Origin: an uncultured Collinsella sp.
Lineage (GTDB): Bacteria; Actinomycetota; Coriobacteriia; Coriobacteriales; Coriobacteriaceae
Length of the DNA: 20,090 bases
Direction: 5' to 3'
Assembly: GCA_900547855.1 (NCBI GenBank)
Contig: URIK01000015.1
Location: 1-20,090, forward strand
The position numbers were made by a program, and so were the translations under genes. Each line of letters begins with the position of its first letter. Position 1 is the first letter of the stretch. The notes under the pieces were generated by a model. The model worked only from the letters and a program-made list of their open reading frames with translations. It did not search any database and had not been told where the DNA came from. Positions 13,425 to 20,090 of this stretch are shown in pieces.

Positions 13425-15188
13425 ATGGCAGATTCCACCACCGATTACAACAATCTAGATCCCTTGGGTGACGAGGCGGCGGTTGTCGATGAGGTCGACG
13501 CCGCCGTCTCGGGCGCTCGCAAGAAGCCGCGCGCTGTCGATATGGTGCCCGAGGAGCCCGACGCGATGGCGCCGGACGAGGAATACCAGCTCACGCCGGC
13601 GGGTCGTCGCGAACGCATCGGGCAGATTGTTCGCCTGGTCAAAAAGTACCGCGTGTGGGATAACCTCACGCCGGTTCGTTTGCGCCGCCTGCTCGAGGAA
13701 CTCGGCCCCATGTTCGTCAAGATGGGGCAGATTCTGGCCAACCGGTCCGAGATTCTGCCGCAACGCTTTTGCGACGAGCTGCGTCGTCTGCGCTCCGACG
13801 TGGAGCCGGTGCCGTACGAGGTAGTGCTCCGCTGCTTGGAAGAGGAATACGGCTTGCGCCTGGGGGAGATGTTCGATGCGATCGACCCCAATCCGCTTGG
13901 TAGCGCATCGCTCGCGCAGGTGCACCGCGCTCGTCTGGTGACGGGCGAGGACGTGGCCGTCAAGGTGCAGCGCCCCGGTGCGCAGCAGGTTATGGCGCAG
14001 GACATCGATATCATCCGCTCGGTGGTGCGTATCGTTTCCAAGTTCGTCAACACCGATCAATTCGTTGACCTGCACGGCGTGGTCGAGGAGCTGTGGACCT
14101 CGTTTCGCGAGGAGACCAACTTTTTGGCCGAGGCCAAAAACCTCAATGACTTTTACGAGTTCCATAAGAGCGTTCATGGCGTGACGTGCCCTAAATCCTA
14201 TCTGGACCTGTGCACCGAGCACGTGGTGGTTATGGACTACGTCGACGGCATTTCGATCGCCGATCCTGAACGCTTGGTGGCCGAGGGTTATGACTTGGAA
14301 AAGATCGGTGCCGCAATCGTCGAGGACTACTCGACGCAGGTGCTCGATGACGGCTTTTTCCATGCCGACCCGCATGCGGGAAACATCATTCTCAAGGACG
14401 GCATCGTCTACTTTATCGACTTGGGCATGGTCGGACGCATGTCGAGTCACGATCGCGGTATCGTCAAGGACATGATTTTCGCCGTGGCCGAGGGTGACGT
14501 GCCCAAGCTCAAGGATTCGCTCATGCGCTTTGCTGTGACGCGCGGCGATTCGGCCGAGCTTGACCATTCGGCCTTTTTGTCCGATTTGGACTTTATCGTG
14601 GCTGACTTTGCGGGCCTTGACCTTAAGGACCTGGATATCGGTGAGTTTTTGACCTCGCTGTTAAACCTCGCGCGCAAAAATGACGTTGAGCTGCCGAGCG
14701 TGGTGACAATGTTCGCCCGCGGCATGGTGACGCTCGAGGGCCTGTTGACCGAGTACATGCCTAACGTCAACATGATCCAGATCATCCAGACGCACATCAA
14801 AAACGAGAAGAGCACCTACGCCCGCATGCGCGAGATGAGCCGCGACTTTGCAGCGAGCAGTTATCGCGCGGCGAAGGGCTCGCTCGAGGCGGCCGAGTAT
14901 CTGGGCTTGGCTTCGCGCATGCTCACACGCGGCCAGCTTAAGGTGAACACGCAGATCATGAGCAGCGATAAGGCGCTGCGACAGCTGGGCGGAATTATCG
15001 ACCGCATGTCGATGGCAATTGTGATTGCCGGCCTGTTTATCGGTTCGTCGGTGGTGTACTACGCGCGCATCGAGCCGGTTGTGTTTGGTATCCCGGTCAT
15101 TGGCTTTATGGGCTACGTGAGCGCGCTGGTGCTGGCACTTATGCTGGGCCGCAATATCTGGCTCAACAGCCACGGCGGCAAGCACTAG
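13425..15188 (+). CDS. ABC1/UbiB/AarF-family atypical kinase
   Basis: The 587-residue protein has all family motifs in order. FVKMGQILANRSEILP carries the family KxGQ (K99-Q102). The nucleotide loop PLGSASLAQVH (157-167) takes the place of a Gly-rich loop. VAVKVQRP has the ATP-binding Lys at 180, HADPHAGNI (313-321) is the catalytic loop, and IDLG has the metal-binding Asp at 332. Two hydrophobic segments at the C-terminus (about 525-580) anchor it in the membrane. The family acts as ATPases or kinases in isoprenoid-quinone biology and lipid homeostasis; the substrate here is unknown. The N-terminal 60 residues are acidic and poorly conserved. No clear ribosome-binding site precedes the ATG, and coupling to the upstream gene 8 bp away is likely. 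A terminator follows at 15241-15267. Confidence 0.92.
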   Translation: MADSTTDYNNLDPLGDEAAVVDEVDAAVSGARKKPRAVDMVPEEPDAMAPDEEYQLTPAGRRERIGQIVRLVKKYRVWDNLTPVRLRRLLEELGPMFVKMGQILANRSEILPQRFCDELRRLRSDVEPVPYEVVLRCLEEEYGLRLGEMFDAIDPNPLGSASLAQVHRARLVTGEDVAVKVQRPGAQQVMAQDIDIIRSVVRIVSKFVNTDQFVDLHGVVEELWTSFREETNFLAEAKNLNDFYEFHKSVHGVTCPKSYLDLCTEHVVVMDYVDGISIADPERLVAEGYDLEKIGAAIVEDYSTQVLDDGFFHADPHAGNIILKDGIVYFIDLGMVGRMSSHDRGIVKDMIFAVAEGDVPKLKDSLMRFAVTRGDSAELDHSAFLSDLDFIVADFAGLDLKDLDIGEFLTSLLNLARKNDVELPSVVTMFARGMVTLEGLLTEYMPNVNMIQIIQTHIKNEKSTYARMREMSRDFAASSYRAAKGSLEAAEYLGLASRMLTRGQLKVNTQIMSSDKALRQLGGIIDRMSMAIVIAGLFIGSSVVYYARIEPVVFGIPVIGFMGYVSALVLALMLGRNIWLNSHGGKH

Positions 15189-15240
15189 AGGCTGCGACCG
15201 TCACCGCATTTTCCTATCGCAAACAATAGCTTTTACCATG

Positions 15241-15267
15241 GGCTTCGCCTGCGTGCGAGGCCCTTTT
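15241..15267 (+). terminator. Rho-independent terminator after the UbiB-type gene
   Basis: GGCTTCGC (15241-15248) and GCGAGGCC (15255-15262) form an 8-bp stem with one G-U pair, followed by CTTTT. It lies about 50 bp past the stop and separates the kinase operon from the riboswitch transcript. Confidence 0.8.
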
Positions 15268-15296
15268 GCGTGATACCATTTTGACGGTAATAATCG
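15266..15296 (+). promoter_or_regulatory. Candidate promoter of the B12 riboswitch operon
   Basis: TTGCGT followed after 16 bp by TAATAAT (about 15288-15294) lies shortly before the aptamer. The spacing and the -10 are good and the -35 is fair. It overlaps the end of the upstream terminator's T-run. Confidence 0.4.
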
Positions 15297-15312
15297 ATGG
15301 CCTAGATGGTGG

Positions 15313-15480
15313 TGCGGAGACGCACGAATGCGCGGTTATCCTGCGCATTTGGGAGAATCGGGGTGCAAGTCCCCGGCTGTACCAGTAACCGTAATTCCTC
15401 TTGGCTCGGGATGCTCGCGTCGCAGATCGGACGACGTGCCCGAGTCGTTAAGGTTAAGTCGGATCGCCTCCCGTCTTGCA
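15313..15480 (+). promoter_or_regulatory. Cobalamin riboswitch
   Basis: The core GGGAGAATCGGGGTGCAAGT, then CCCCGGCTGTACCAGTAACC, fits the conserved cobalamin-aptamer core (GGGAA..GGTGCAAxTCC..GCTGT..CCxGCAACxGTAA). AGTCGGATCGCCTCCC at 15457-15472 fits the 3' B12-box pattern AGTCxGGAxxCCTGCC. An outer P1 stem can form between 15313-15322 (TGCGGAGACG) and 15472-15480 (CGTCTTGCA). A variable arm is closed by CTCGGG and CCCGAG. A GC-rich hairpin (15488-15501) follows without a U-run, so control may be at translation rather than termination. Such leaders switch genes off when cobalamin is plentiful, so the downstream surface proteins are expected to be made under B12 shortage. The length is normal. 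Confidence 0.9.
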
Positions 15481-15619
15481 TGCGGCTGCGGCTTTTGCCG
15501 CCGGTGTGCATAGGGCTCTGGAGGGAAGGGGGACCCCGATGGGGGAACTCGAGCGCAACATGCGCGATGACGTGGGGCAGTCTCAAGGCAACGCTCCAAG
15601 TACAGACAGTAGGAGACAA

Positions 15620-18600
15620 ATGGATATGTTTGAGGACGAGCGCCAGCGTGTCTCGCATCGCCGTGGCGCAATTGCGCGCGGCGTAGCCAAGCGCGGCCTG
15701 GTGGCATTCCTGGCCTTCGCGATGGCCTTCAGCACCACGCCGGCTCAGCTGTGGGCCGAGGGTGCCGAGGGCATTACCGACGCTGTGGCTCAGGCTACGA
15801 CGCCGAGTGAGGGCACGGGGGCCGCGGACGGTGCTGCCGACCAGGGCAAGGCCGAGGTTTCGGATTCCGAGGGCGCGCCTGCAGCTAGTGCAGCCATAAC
15901 AGAGGCAGCAACTGGCGACGAAGGCTCGGCGACGGGGGAGAGCCCTGCCACGAGCGAGCAGTCTTCGACGGCATCCGCTGGCCAAGCGGGACCTGCCGCC
16001 GCGGCTGCCGTTCAGACAGAGAACCCGACAGAAACCGGCGATGTCGCCAAGAAGCAGGTTGAGGTCTCGTTCTCGATTATCGGCACCGATGCTGACGGCA
16101 AGGCTCAGACCTGGGTGGCACCTACGCAGCTCAAGCTCGACGAGGGCGCGACGGCTGCGGATGCCTTCATTAAGCTGCAGGAGAAGACGGGCTTCAAGGC
16201 GAAGTACGAACCGAACACGGCATACGGTTTCTACCTCGAAAGCATCACATCCCCGAGCGATGGTCGCACGCTTGCCTACGATCCGACGACTTATGCCTTC
16301 TGGCAGCTGTTCGTCGACGGCGCGTCTTCCTCGGTTGGCGCGAGCAGCGTCAAGCTCACCCAGGGGCAGAAGATTGAGTTTGCCTATACGGCTGGTAGCT
16401 CGTCCCCTGTCGTTAAAGACCAGGTTGCCGCAAATGTGACCGTCATTGGTCGCGATGCCCAGGGCAAGACTCAGACTTGGGTCGATAATGCGCAGTATGT
16501 GGTGACGTCCGGTTCGAGCGCGCTTGATCTTACGAAGGTCGCACTCGAGGCGAACGACATTGACGCCGTTGCTGCGGGCTCCTTCATTCTGAGCCTTAAG
16601 TACAACGGTGTTGAGCTGGGTACGCCCCAAGATTATTCGACCTATTGGCAGCTGTTCATCAACGGCAAGTCGAGTGACTATACGGCGGACAATGTCACCA
16701 TCCATGCCGGCGATACCGTCACGTGGTTCTACGGTGGCTGGGGCGACCAGTTGCCGTCCGATTCTGTCCATGCTTCTGTTCAGGTTCTCGGTAAGGACAA
16801 GGACGGCAAGCAGCAGGTTTGGGCTTCGACGGGTCAGACGAGTCTCAAGGCAGGCTCCACTGCCAAGGATCTCCTTGAGCAGGTCGGCCTTACTCTCGAT
16901 GCTGGCGAATCGTCTTGGGGCTGGTTCCTCAACGGCATTTATTCGCCCTTCGATGGTAAGTCCTATTGTGGCTATGATGCTGCGACCAATAGCTATTGGC
17001 GCTTCTACGTAAATGGCAAGTTCGCCGACGTTGGCGCCGGTGCCTACAAGCTCCAGGAGGGTGACGCCGTCACCTTTATGTATGGTGCTGACGCCGATGC
17101 CCTCCCCGGTCAGGTGCTTGGATCCGCCGATGTTATCGGTCCCGATGTCAACGGGAACAATACGCGTTGGGGCACGGCAAGCAATGTTTCTCTGCCCGAA
17201 GGCTCCACGGCCCAGAACCTTATTGAGGCAGTTCTGAAGGCCAAGGGCGTTGCGTACAACGGCTCCCAGAGTGGTGAGTACTGGTTCCTGAATTCCATTA
17301 CTTCGCCGTTCGATCACAAGCCGTATGGTTGGGATGCTGCGACCAATAAATATTGGCATCTGTATATCAACGGAGAGCCCTCCTTACTCTGCGCCAATCA
17401 GATTACGCTCAAGAGCGGCGATAAGGTCACGCTTGCCTATACCACCGATAATTCGCCCATGCCCGATCCCGACAAGATTGTCGTGGATCCGAGCGCGACG
17501 ACTCCTGATTGGGATGCCGAGTGGGCCGGCTACGGCAACAGTGGCAACGGTTCGACCGTAACGGATGCCAAGACGCCTGCGCAGGCCGCCGGTCTTAAGT
17601 GGGCCTTCGATTGGAAGGCCGAGTCTGGTCAGCAGTATGCCAACTGCAGCGAGCCTGTCATTGCTAACGGCTTTGTGTACATCGCGACCGAGAACGAGCT
17701 CATTAAGATCGATTCGTCCACGGGCAAAAAGGTTGCCTCTGCGCCGCTTGCCTCCAAGGTGAGCTATACCTCTCGTCCGATCTATACCAATGGCCTTATC
17801 ATCGTTCCGCTCAACGGCGGTGCGGTCCAGGCGATTACTGCAGACAAGCTGATCTGCAAGTGGCTGACGCCTGGTTTGACGGACTTGACGCAGAGCTCCT
17901 GCACCGTCGTTTCGGACGGCGAGTACGTCTATGTAGGCACGGCTGACGGGAAGAAATACGTCAACGGTTCCTTTACGCGCATCAAGATCGCCACAGGCGA
18001 AGTCTCTTGGCAGAACATCGACGCAGCTGAGGGCTATTATTGGACTGGCGCTGCCCTGACGGATAAGTACGCCATCGTCCCCACGAGCGCAGGTACGCTT
18101 AAGTGCATTGATAAGGCAACGGGTGATGTCGTTTCGACCATGAAGCTCGGCGCCCTTGCGAACGCTGACTGCGTCGCCGATCCGTCCAATGGCTCGACCT
18201 TCTATCAGATGACGCACGACGGAAAGCTCCATGTGATTTCGCTTTCGGCGAAGGGCGTGCTGAGCGAGCAGAAGACGGTCGACCTGGGTCTTACGAATAA
18301 CATGAGCGCCCCGGCGGTGTCTGGCGACAACTTGATTGTCGGTGGGCAGACGGCTACTGGATCTGCTCTGGTTCTCTATAATCTGAAGACCGGTAAGACC
18401 ACGATGGTCACCGCTGCTGACGGTAAAGAACTACCGGCCGGATTTAACGGTATTGCTGCTACTCCGCTGGTGAGTGTTCAGGGCGGCAAAACCTATGTGT
18501 ACTTCACCGTTAATAGCGCGGATAGCAAGGACTACGTCAGCTACTCTGCTGGTGGTGGGGTGTATCGCTATACGCTCGGCGATGCAGAGGCGACGCAGAT

Positions 18601-19402
18601 TTATGATGCGGCTGGCCATTACCAGTACTGTGACTCTCCGGTCATTGCCGATGCATCTGGCAACCTGTACTACATCAATGACTCGGGCACGCTGTTCAAG
18701 CTTGGGGCCGTTGAGTCTTGGACGGTTGCCTTTAATTCCAACGGCGGGTCTGCTTGCGACACTAAGTTTGTTGCTACGTCCGATGGCAAGCTGGTCAAGC
18801 CGGCCGATCCGATGCGCGATGGCTACACTTTCGGCGGTTGGTATACCGATGAGGCTTGCACGCAGGCGTATGACTTTAGCACGCCGGTGACGGCCGATCT
18901 GACGCTGTATGCCAAGTGGACCAAGAATGCCGTTAACCCTGGCGGTAATGGCGGTTCTGGCACTAATGGTGGCAACGGTGGCGCTGGCAACGGTTCCGGT
19001 GCTGGCGCTGGCACTGGCACGGGCTCCGGCTCCGGCACGAAGGGCCAGCAGGCTGGCGGCGCTGTCGCCCCGGGTCATAAGCCGACGACCAAGACGACGG
19101 TGTCGACCAAGACCGAGACCAAGGACAACAAGTCCGACAAGAAGGACTCCGATAAGTCCGATAGGAAGTCTGACAAGAAGTCTGACAAGAAGGACGGCAA
19201 GTCCGACAAGAAGTCCGATTTCAAGTCCGATACGGGTGCTGTTTCCACGACCACTGCTAAGAAGTCCTCTAGTGCTTCCGAGCAGGAGACTGGCACCAAT
19301 CCGCTCGCCATCGTTGGCATCGCCGCCGGCGTGATTGGCCTCGCGCTCATCGCCGTCTTCGTGCTGACCAAGCGCGGCAAGGGTGACGGTAATGCCCGAT
19401 AA
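15620..19402 (+). CDS. Surface protein with four transcobalamin-like (DUF4430) repeats and a beta-propeller; likely B12 capture
   Basis: With ATG at 15620 (AGGAGA just upstream) this is 1260 residues; ATG at 15626 or 15539 are alternatives. Layout: Sec signal (27-46, cleaved after LWA); acidic linker; four DUF4430 repeats at about 147-258, 271-375, 383-490 and 500-610, each with YW-x-x-Y/F-V/I-N-G and GD-x-V-x-x-x-Y; a PQQ-like beta-propeller at about 657-1032; an InlB_B/Listeria-Bacteroides repeat (DGYTFGGWYTDEAC, LTLYAKWTK) at about 1031-1102; Gly-rich and Lys/Ser/Asp-rich spacers; and a membrane anchor (1228-1248) with a basic tail. There is no LPxTG. DUF4430 is related to the C-terminal domain of transcobalamin and intrinsic factor. 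With the cobalamin riboswitch upstream, binding B12 or related corrinoids at the cell surface is the likely role; it has not been shown. Repeat 2 is the most divergent. Confidence 0.85.
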   Translation: MDMFEDERQRVSHRRGAIARGVAKRGLVAFLAFAMAFSTTPAQLWAEGAEGITDAVAQATTPSEGTGAADGAADQGKAEVSDSEGAPAASAAITEAATGDEGSATGESPATSEQSSTASAGQAGPAAAAAVQTENPTETGDVAKKQVEVSFSIIGTDADGKAQTWVAPTQLKLDEGATAADAFIKLQEKTGFKAKYEPNTAYGFYLESITSPSDGRTLAYDPTTYAFWQLFVDGASSSVGASSVKLTQGQKIEFAYTAGSSSPVVKDQVAANVTVIGRDAQGKTQTWVDNAQYVVTSGSSALDLTKVALEANDIDAVAAGSFILSLKYNGVELGTPQDYSTYWQLFINGKSSDYTADNVTIHAGDTVTWFYGGWGDQLPSDSVHASVQVLGKDKDGKQQVWASTGQTSLKAGSTAKDLLEQVGLTLDAGESSWGWFLNGIYSPFDGKSYCGYDAATNSYWRFYVNGKFADVGAGAYKLQEGDAVTFMYGADADALPGQVLGSADVIGPDVNGNNTRWGTASNVSLPEGSTAQNLIEAVLKAKGVAYNGSQSGEYWFLNSITSPFDHKPYGWDAATNKYWHLYINGEPSLLCANQITLKSGDKVTLAYTTDNSPMPDPDKIVVDPSATTPDWDAEWAGYGNSGNGSTVTDAKTPAQAAGLKWAFDWKAESGQQYANCSEPVIANGFVYIATENELIKIDSSTGKKVASAPLASKVSYTSRPIYTNGLIIVPLNGGAVQAITADKLICKWLTPGLTDLTQSSCTVVSDGEYVYVGTADGKKYVNGSFTRIKIATGEVSWQNIDAAEGYYWTGAALTDKYAIVPTSAGTLKCIDKATGDVVSTMKLGALANADCVADPSNGSTFYQMTHDGKLHVISLSAKGVLSEQKTVDLGLTNNMSAPAVSGDNLIVGGQTATGSALVLYNLKTGKTTMVTAADGKELPAGFNGIAATPLVSVQGGKTYVYFTVNSADSKDYVSYSAGGGVYRYTLGDAEATQIYDAAGHYQYCDSPVIADASGNLYYINDSGTLFKLGAVESWTVAFNSNGGSACDTKFVATSDGKLVKPADPMRDGYTFGGWYTDEACTQAYDFSTPVTADLTLYAKWTKNAVNPGGNGGSGTNGGNGGAGNGSGAGAGTGTGSGSGTKGQQAGGAVAPGHKPTTKTTVSTKTETKDNKSDKKDSDKSDRKSDKKSDKKDGKSDKKSDFKSDTGAVSTTTAKKSSSASEQETGTNPLAIVGIAAGVIGLALIAVFVLTKRGKGDGNAR
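19126..19232 (+). repeat. Tandem Lys-Ser-Asp coding repeats in the surface-protein stalk
   Basis: Degenerate units around AAGTCCGACAAG code for about eight KSDKK/KSDRK-type blocks. This makes a hydrophilic, extended spacer that lifts the domains off the membrane through the cell wall. Such repeats can change length by slippage. Confidence 0.75.
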
Positions 19403-20063
19403 GCCCAAGGAGACCAGCGGGCAACAACCCGACTCCTCGTTTATCCAGCTCGATGATCCAAAGCAAAAGGGCGCCGCTTCGCCGGCGTCCACCTCTCGTC
19501 GCAAGGCGCTCCTCGGCGTTCTGACTGCCGCGTGTACCATTCTGATCGTCGTCTCGCTGGGTTTCGTCCATCCTTCCACAAGCGGTGCCTGGTCCATCGA
19601 CTGGATCATTCAGACCGTGACGGGGGAGAGCGTCGTCACCAAGGACACCAAGGCATCTGGCTCGTCTACCGCTTCGGGCGAGGCCAGTTCCAAGGATTCC
19701 AAATCTTCGGATGCTGCAAAAGACGAGTCCAAGGGTTCGAACGACGGCAAGGACGATTCCGAGTCTTCGGACAAGGAATCGGACAAAAACTCGGATAGCA
19801 AGAAGTCCGAGGACCAGGACGGCAAGAAGTCTGGCGATAAATCCGCTGCCCAGAATACGGGCGCCGGCGATACTTCCGAGGTGTCTGGTGGTGCTTCTTC
19901 GGGCGGTGGCCAGTCGTCTAATGGAGCCTCATCCTCTAATGGTGGAAACGCCTCCTCGGGCGGCCAGAGCGGCTCACAGGAGTCCAACTACGTTACGGTG
20001 ACGGTTTCGGTCACATCGAGCGCTGTGGGCAATCCTGTGTCCTCTGGTGGCACCTTTACCTTT
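19392..20063 (+). CDS. N-terminally anchored surface protein with the beginning of a DUF4430-like domain (3' end cut by adapter)
   Basis: The ATG at 19392 overlaps the end of the upstream gene by 11 bp, with AAGGGTG as ribosome-binding site, so translation is likely coupled and under the same riboswitch. The 224 visible residues are: a short cytoplasmic part with RRK, a signal anchor (about 40-58, ALLGVLTAACTILIVVSLGF), a segment GAWSIDWIIQTVTG, and a long Ser/Lys/Asp then Ser/Gly-rich stalk. At about 199-224, NYVTVTVSVTSSAVG resembles the first strands of DUF4430 repeats, but the contig ends here. The final residues LSLIHI come from adapter. Orientation is opposite to its neighbour (N-terminal anchor versus C-terminal anchor). 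It may be a second corrinoid-binding or docking protein. Confidence 0.75.
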
Positions 20064-20090
20064 CTGTCTCTTATACACATCTGACGCTGC
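20064..20090 (+). other. Nextera transposase adapter, reverse complement (sequencing artefact)
   Basis: CTGTCTCTTATACACATCT followed by GACGCTGC is the reverse complement of the same read-1 adapter found at 7-39. It is not genomic. It truncates the last gene artificially. Confidence 0.98.

Noticed and set aside
15476..15619. Upstream in-frame starts of the large DUF4430 protein
   Set aside because: The start at 15476 lies inside the riboswitch aptamer and has no signal-peptide logic. ATG at 15539 has some purine-rich sequence before it but adds 27 polar residues before the signal peptide; 15620 with AGGAGA is favoured, though 15539 is not excluded.
15302..17359. Long minus-strand frame opposite the riboswitch and DUF4430 repeats
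   Set aside because: It runs through the riboswitch and repeat-coding DNA, is Arg/Leu/Ile-rich with no domain, and repeats in step with the plus-strand repeats, as expected for an antisense shadow.
19126..19232. Regular short repeats considered as a CRISPR array
   Set aside because: The units are in frame, lack unique spacers of constant length, and encode a protein stalk.

Overview
The window is about 20 kb of high-GC bacterial DNA. Gram-positive surface features are common: lipoprotein lipoboxes, a Tat signal with an LAxTG-type sorting signal, and membrane-anchored surface proteins with Ser/Lys/Asp-rich spacers. Gene content and style suggest a gut actinobacterium of the class Coriobacteriia, most likely Collinsella or a relative; this is inferred from the sequence alone. 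Both ends carry Illumina Nextera adapter (7-39 and 20064-20090), so the true genomic insert is about 40-20063 and both terminal genes are cut by adapter, not by biology.

Layout. (1) 41-2229, + strand: the end of a membrane-anchored surface protein, an overlapping lipoprotein polymorphic toxin with a C-terminal LHH (HNH/EndoVII) nuclease domain, and a SUKH/SMI1-KNR4-like immunity protein. (2) 2230-2993: a mostly non-coding stretch with hairpins, a bidirectional terminator and a possible 30-residue peptide gene on the minus strand. (3) 2994-5152, - strand: a YhcG/DUF1016 PD-(D/E)XK nuclease, an ADP-ribosylglycohydrolase and a small unknown protein. (4) 5318-5587: a small PH-like protein. (5) 5680-9071, - strand: a Tat-exported, probably sortase-anchored PI-PLC-like protein and a small lipoprotein, each followed by a strong terminator. 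(6) 9532-11021: fchA-folD, a one-carbon (folate) operon. (7) 11056-11293: a 238-bp element with 41-bp terminal inverted repeats and no gene, resembling a MITE. (8) 11377-12900: a C69 (PepD-like) dipeptidase. (9) 13000-15188: a phasin-like protein with a UbiB/AarF-type kinase. (10) 15313-20063: a cobalamin riboswitch, then a 1260-residue surface protein with four transcobalamin-like (DUF4430) repeats, a beta-propeller and a C-terminal membrane anchor, then an overlapping gene for a second, N-terminally anchored protein that is cut by the contig end.

The most exciting locus is (10). A B12-sensing leader controls surface proteins built from the domain that forms the C-terminal half of animal B12 carriers (transcobalamin, intrinsic factor). 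I read it as a Gram-positive cell-surface cobalamin capture system. Second is (6): the FolD here has Ala and Phe where the catalytic Lys and its partner Gln of the cyclohydrolase reaction should be, and a separate cyclohydrolase gene lies 2 bp upstream, which suggests the two activities are split. Third is the lipoprotein toxin/immunity pair in (1).
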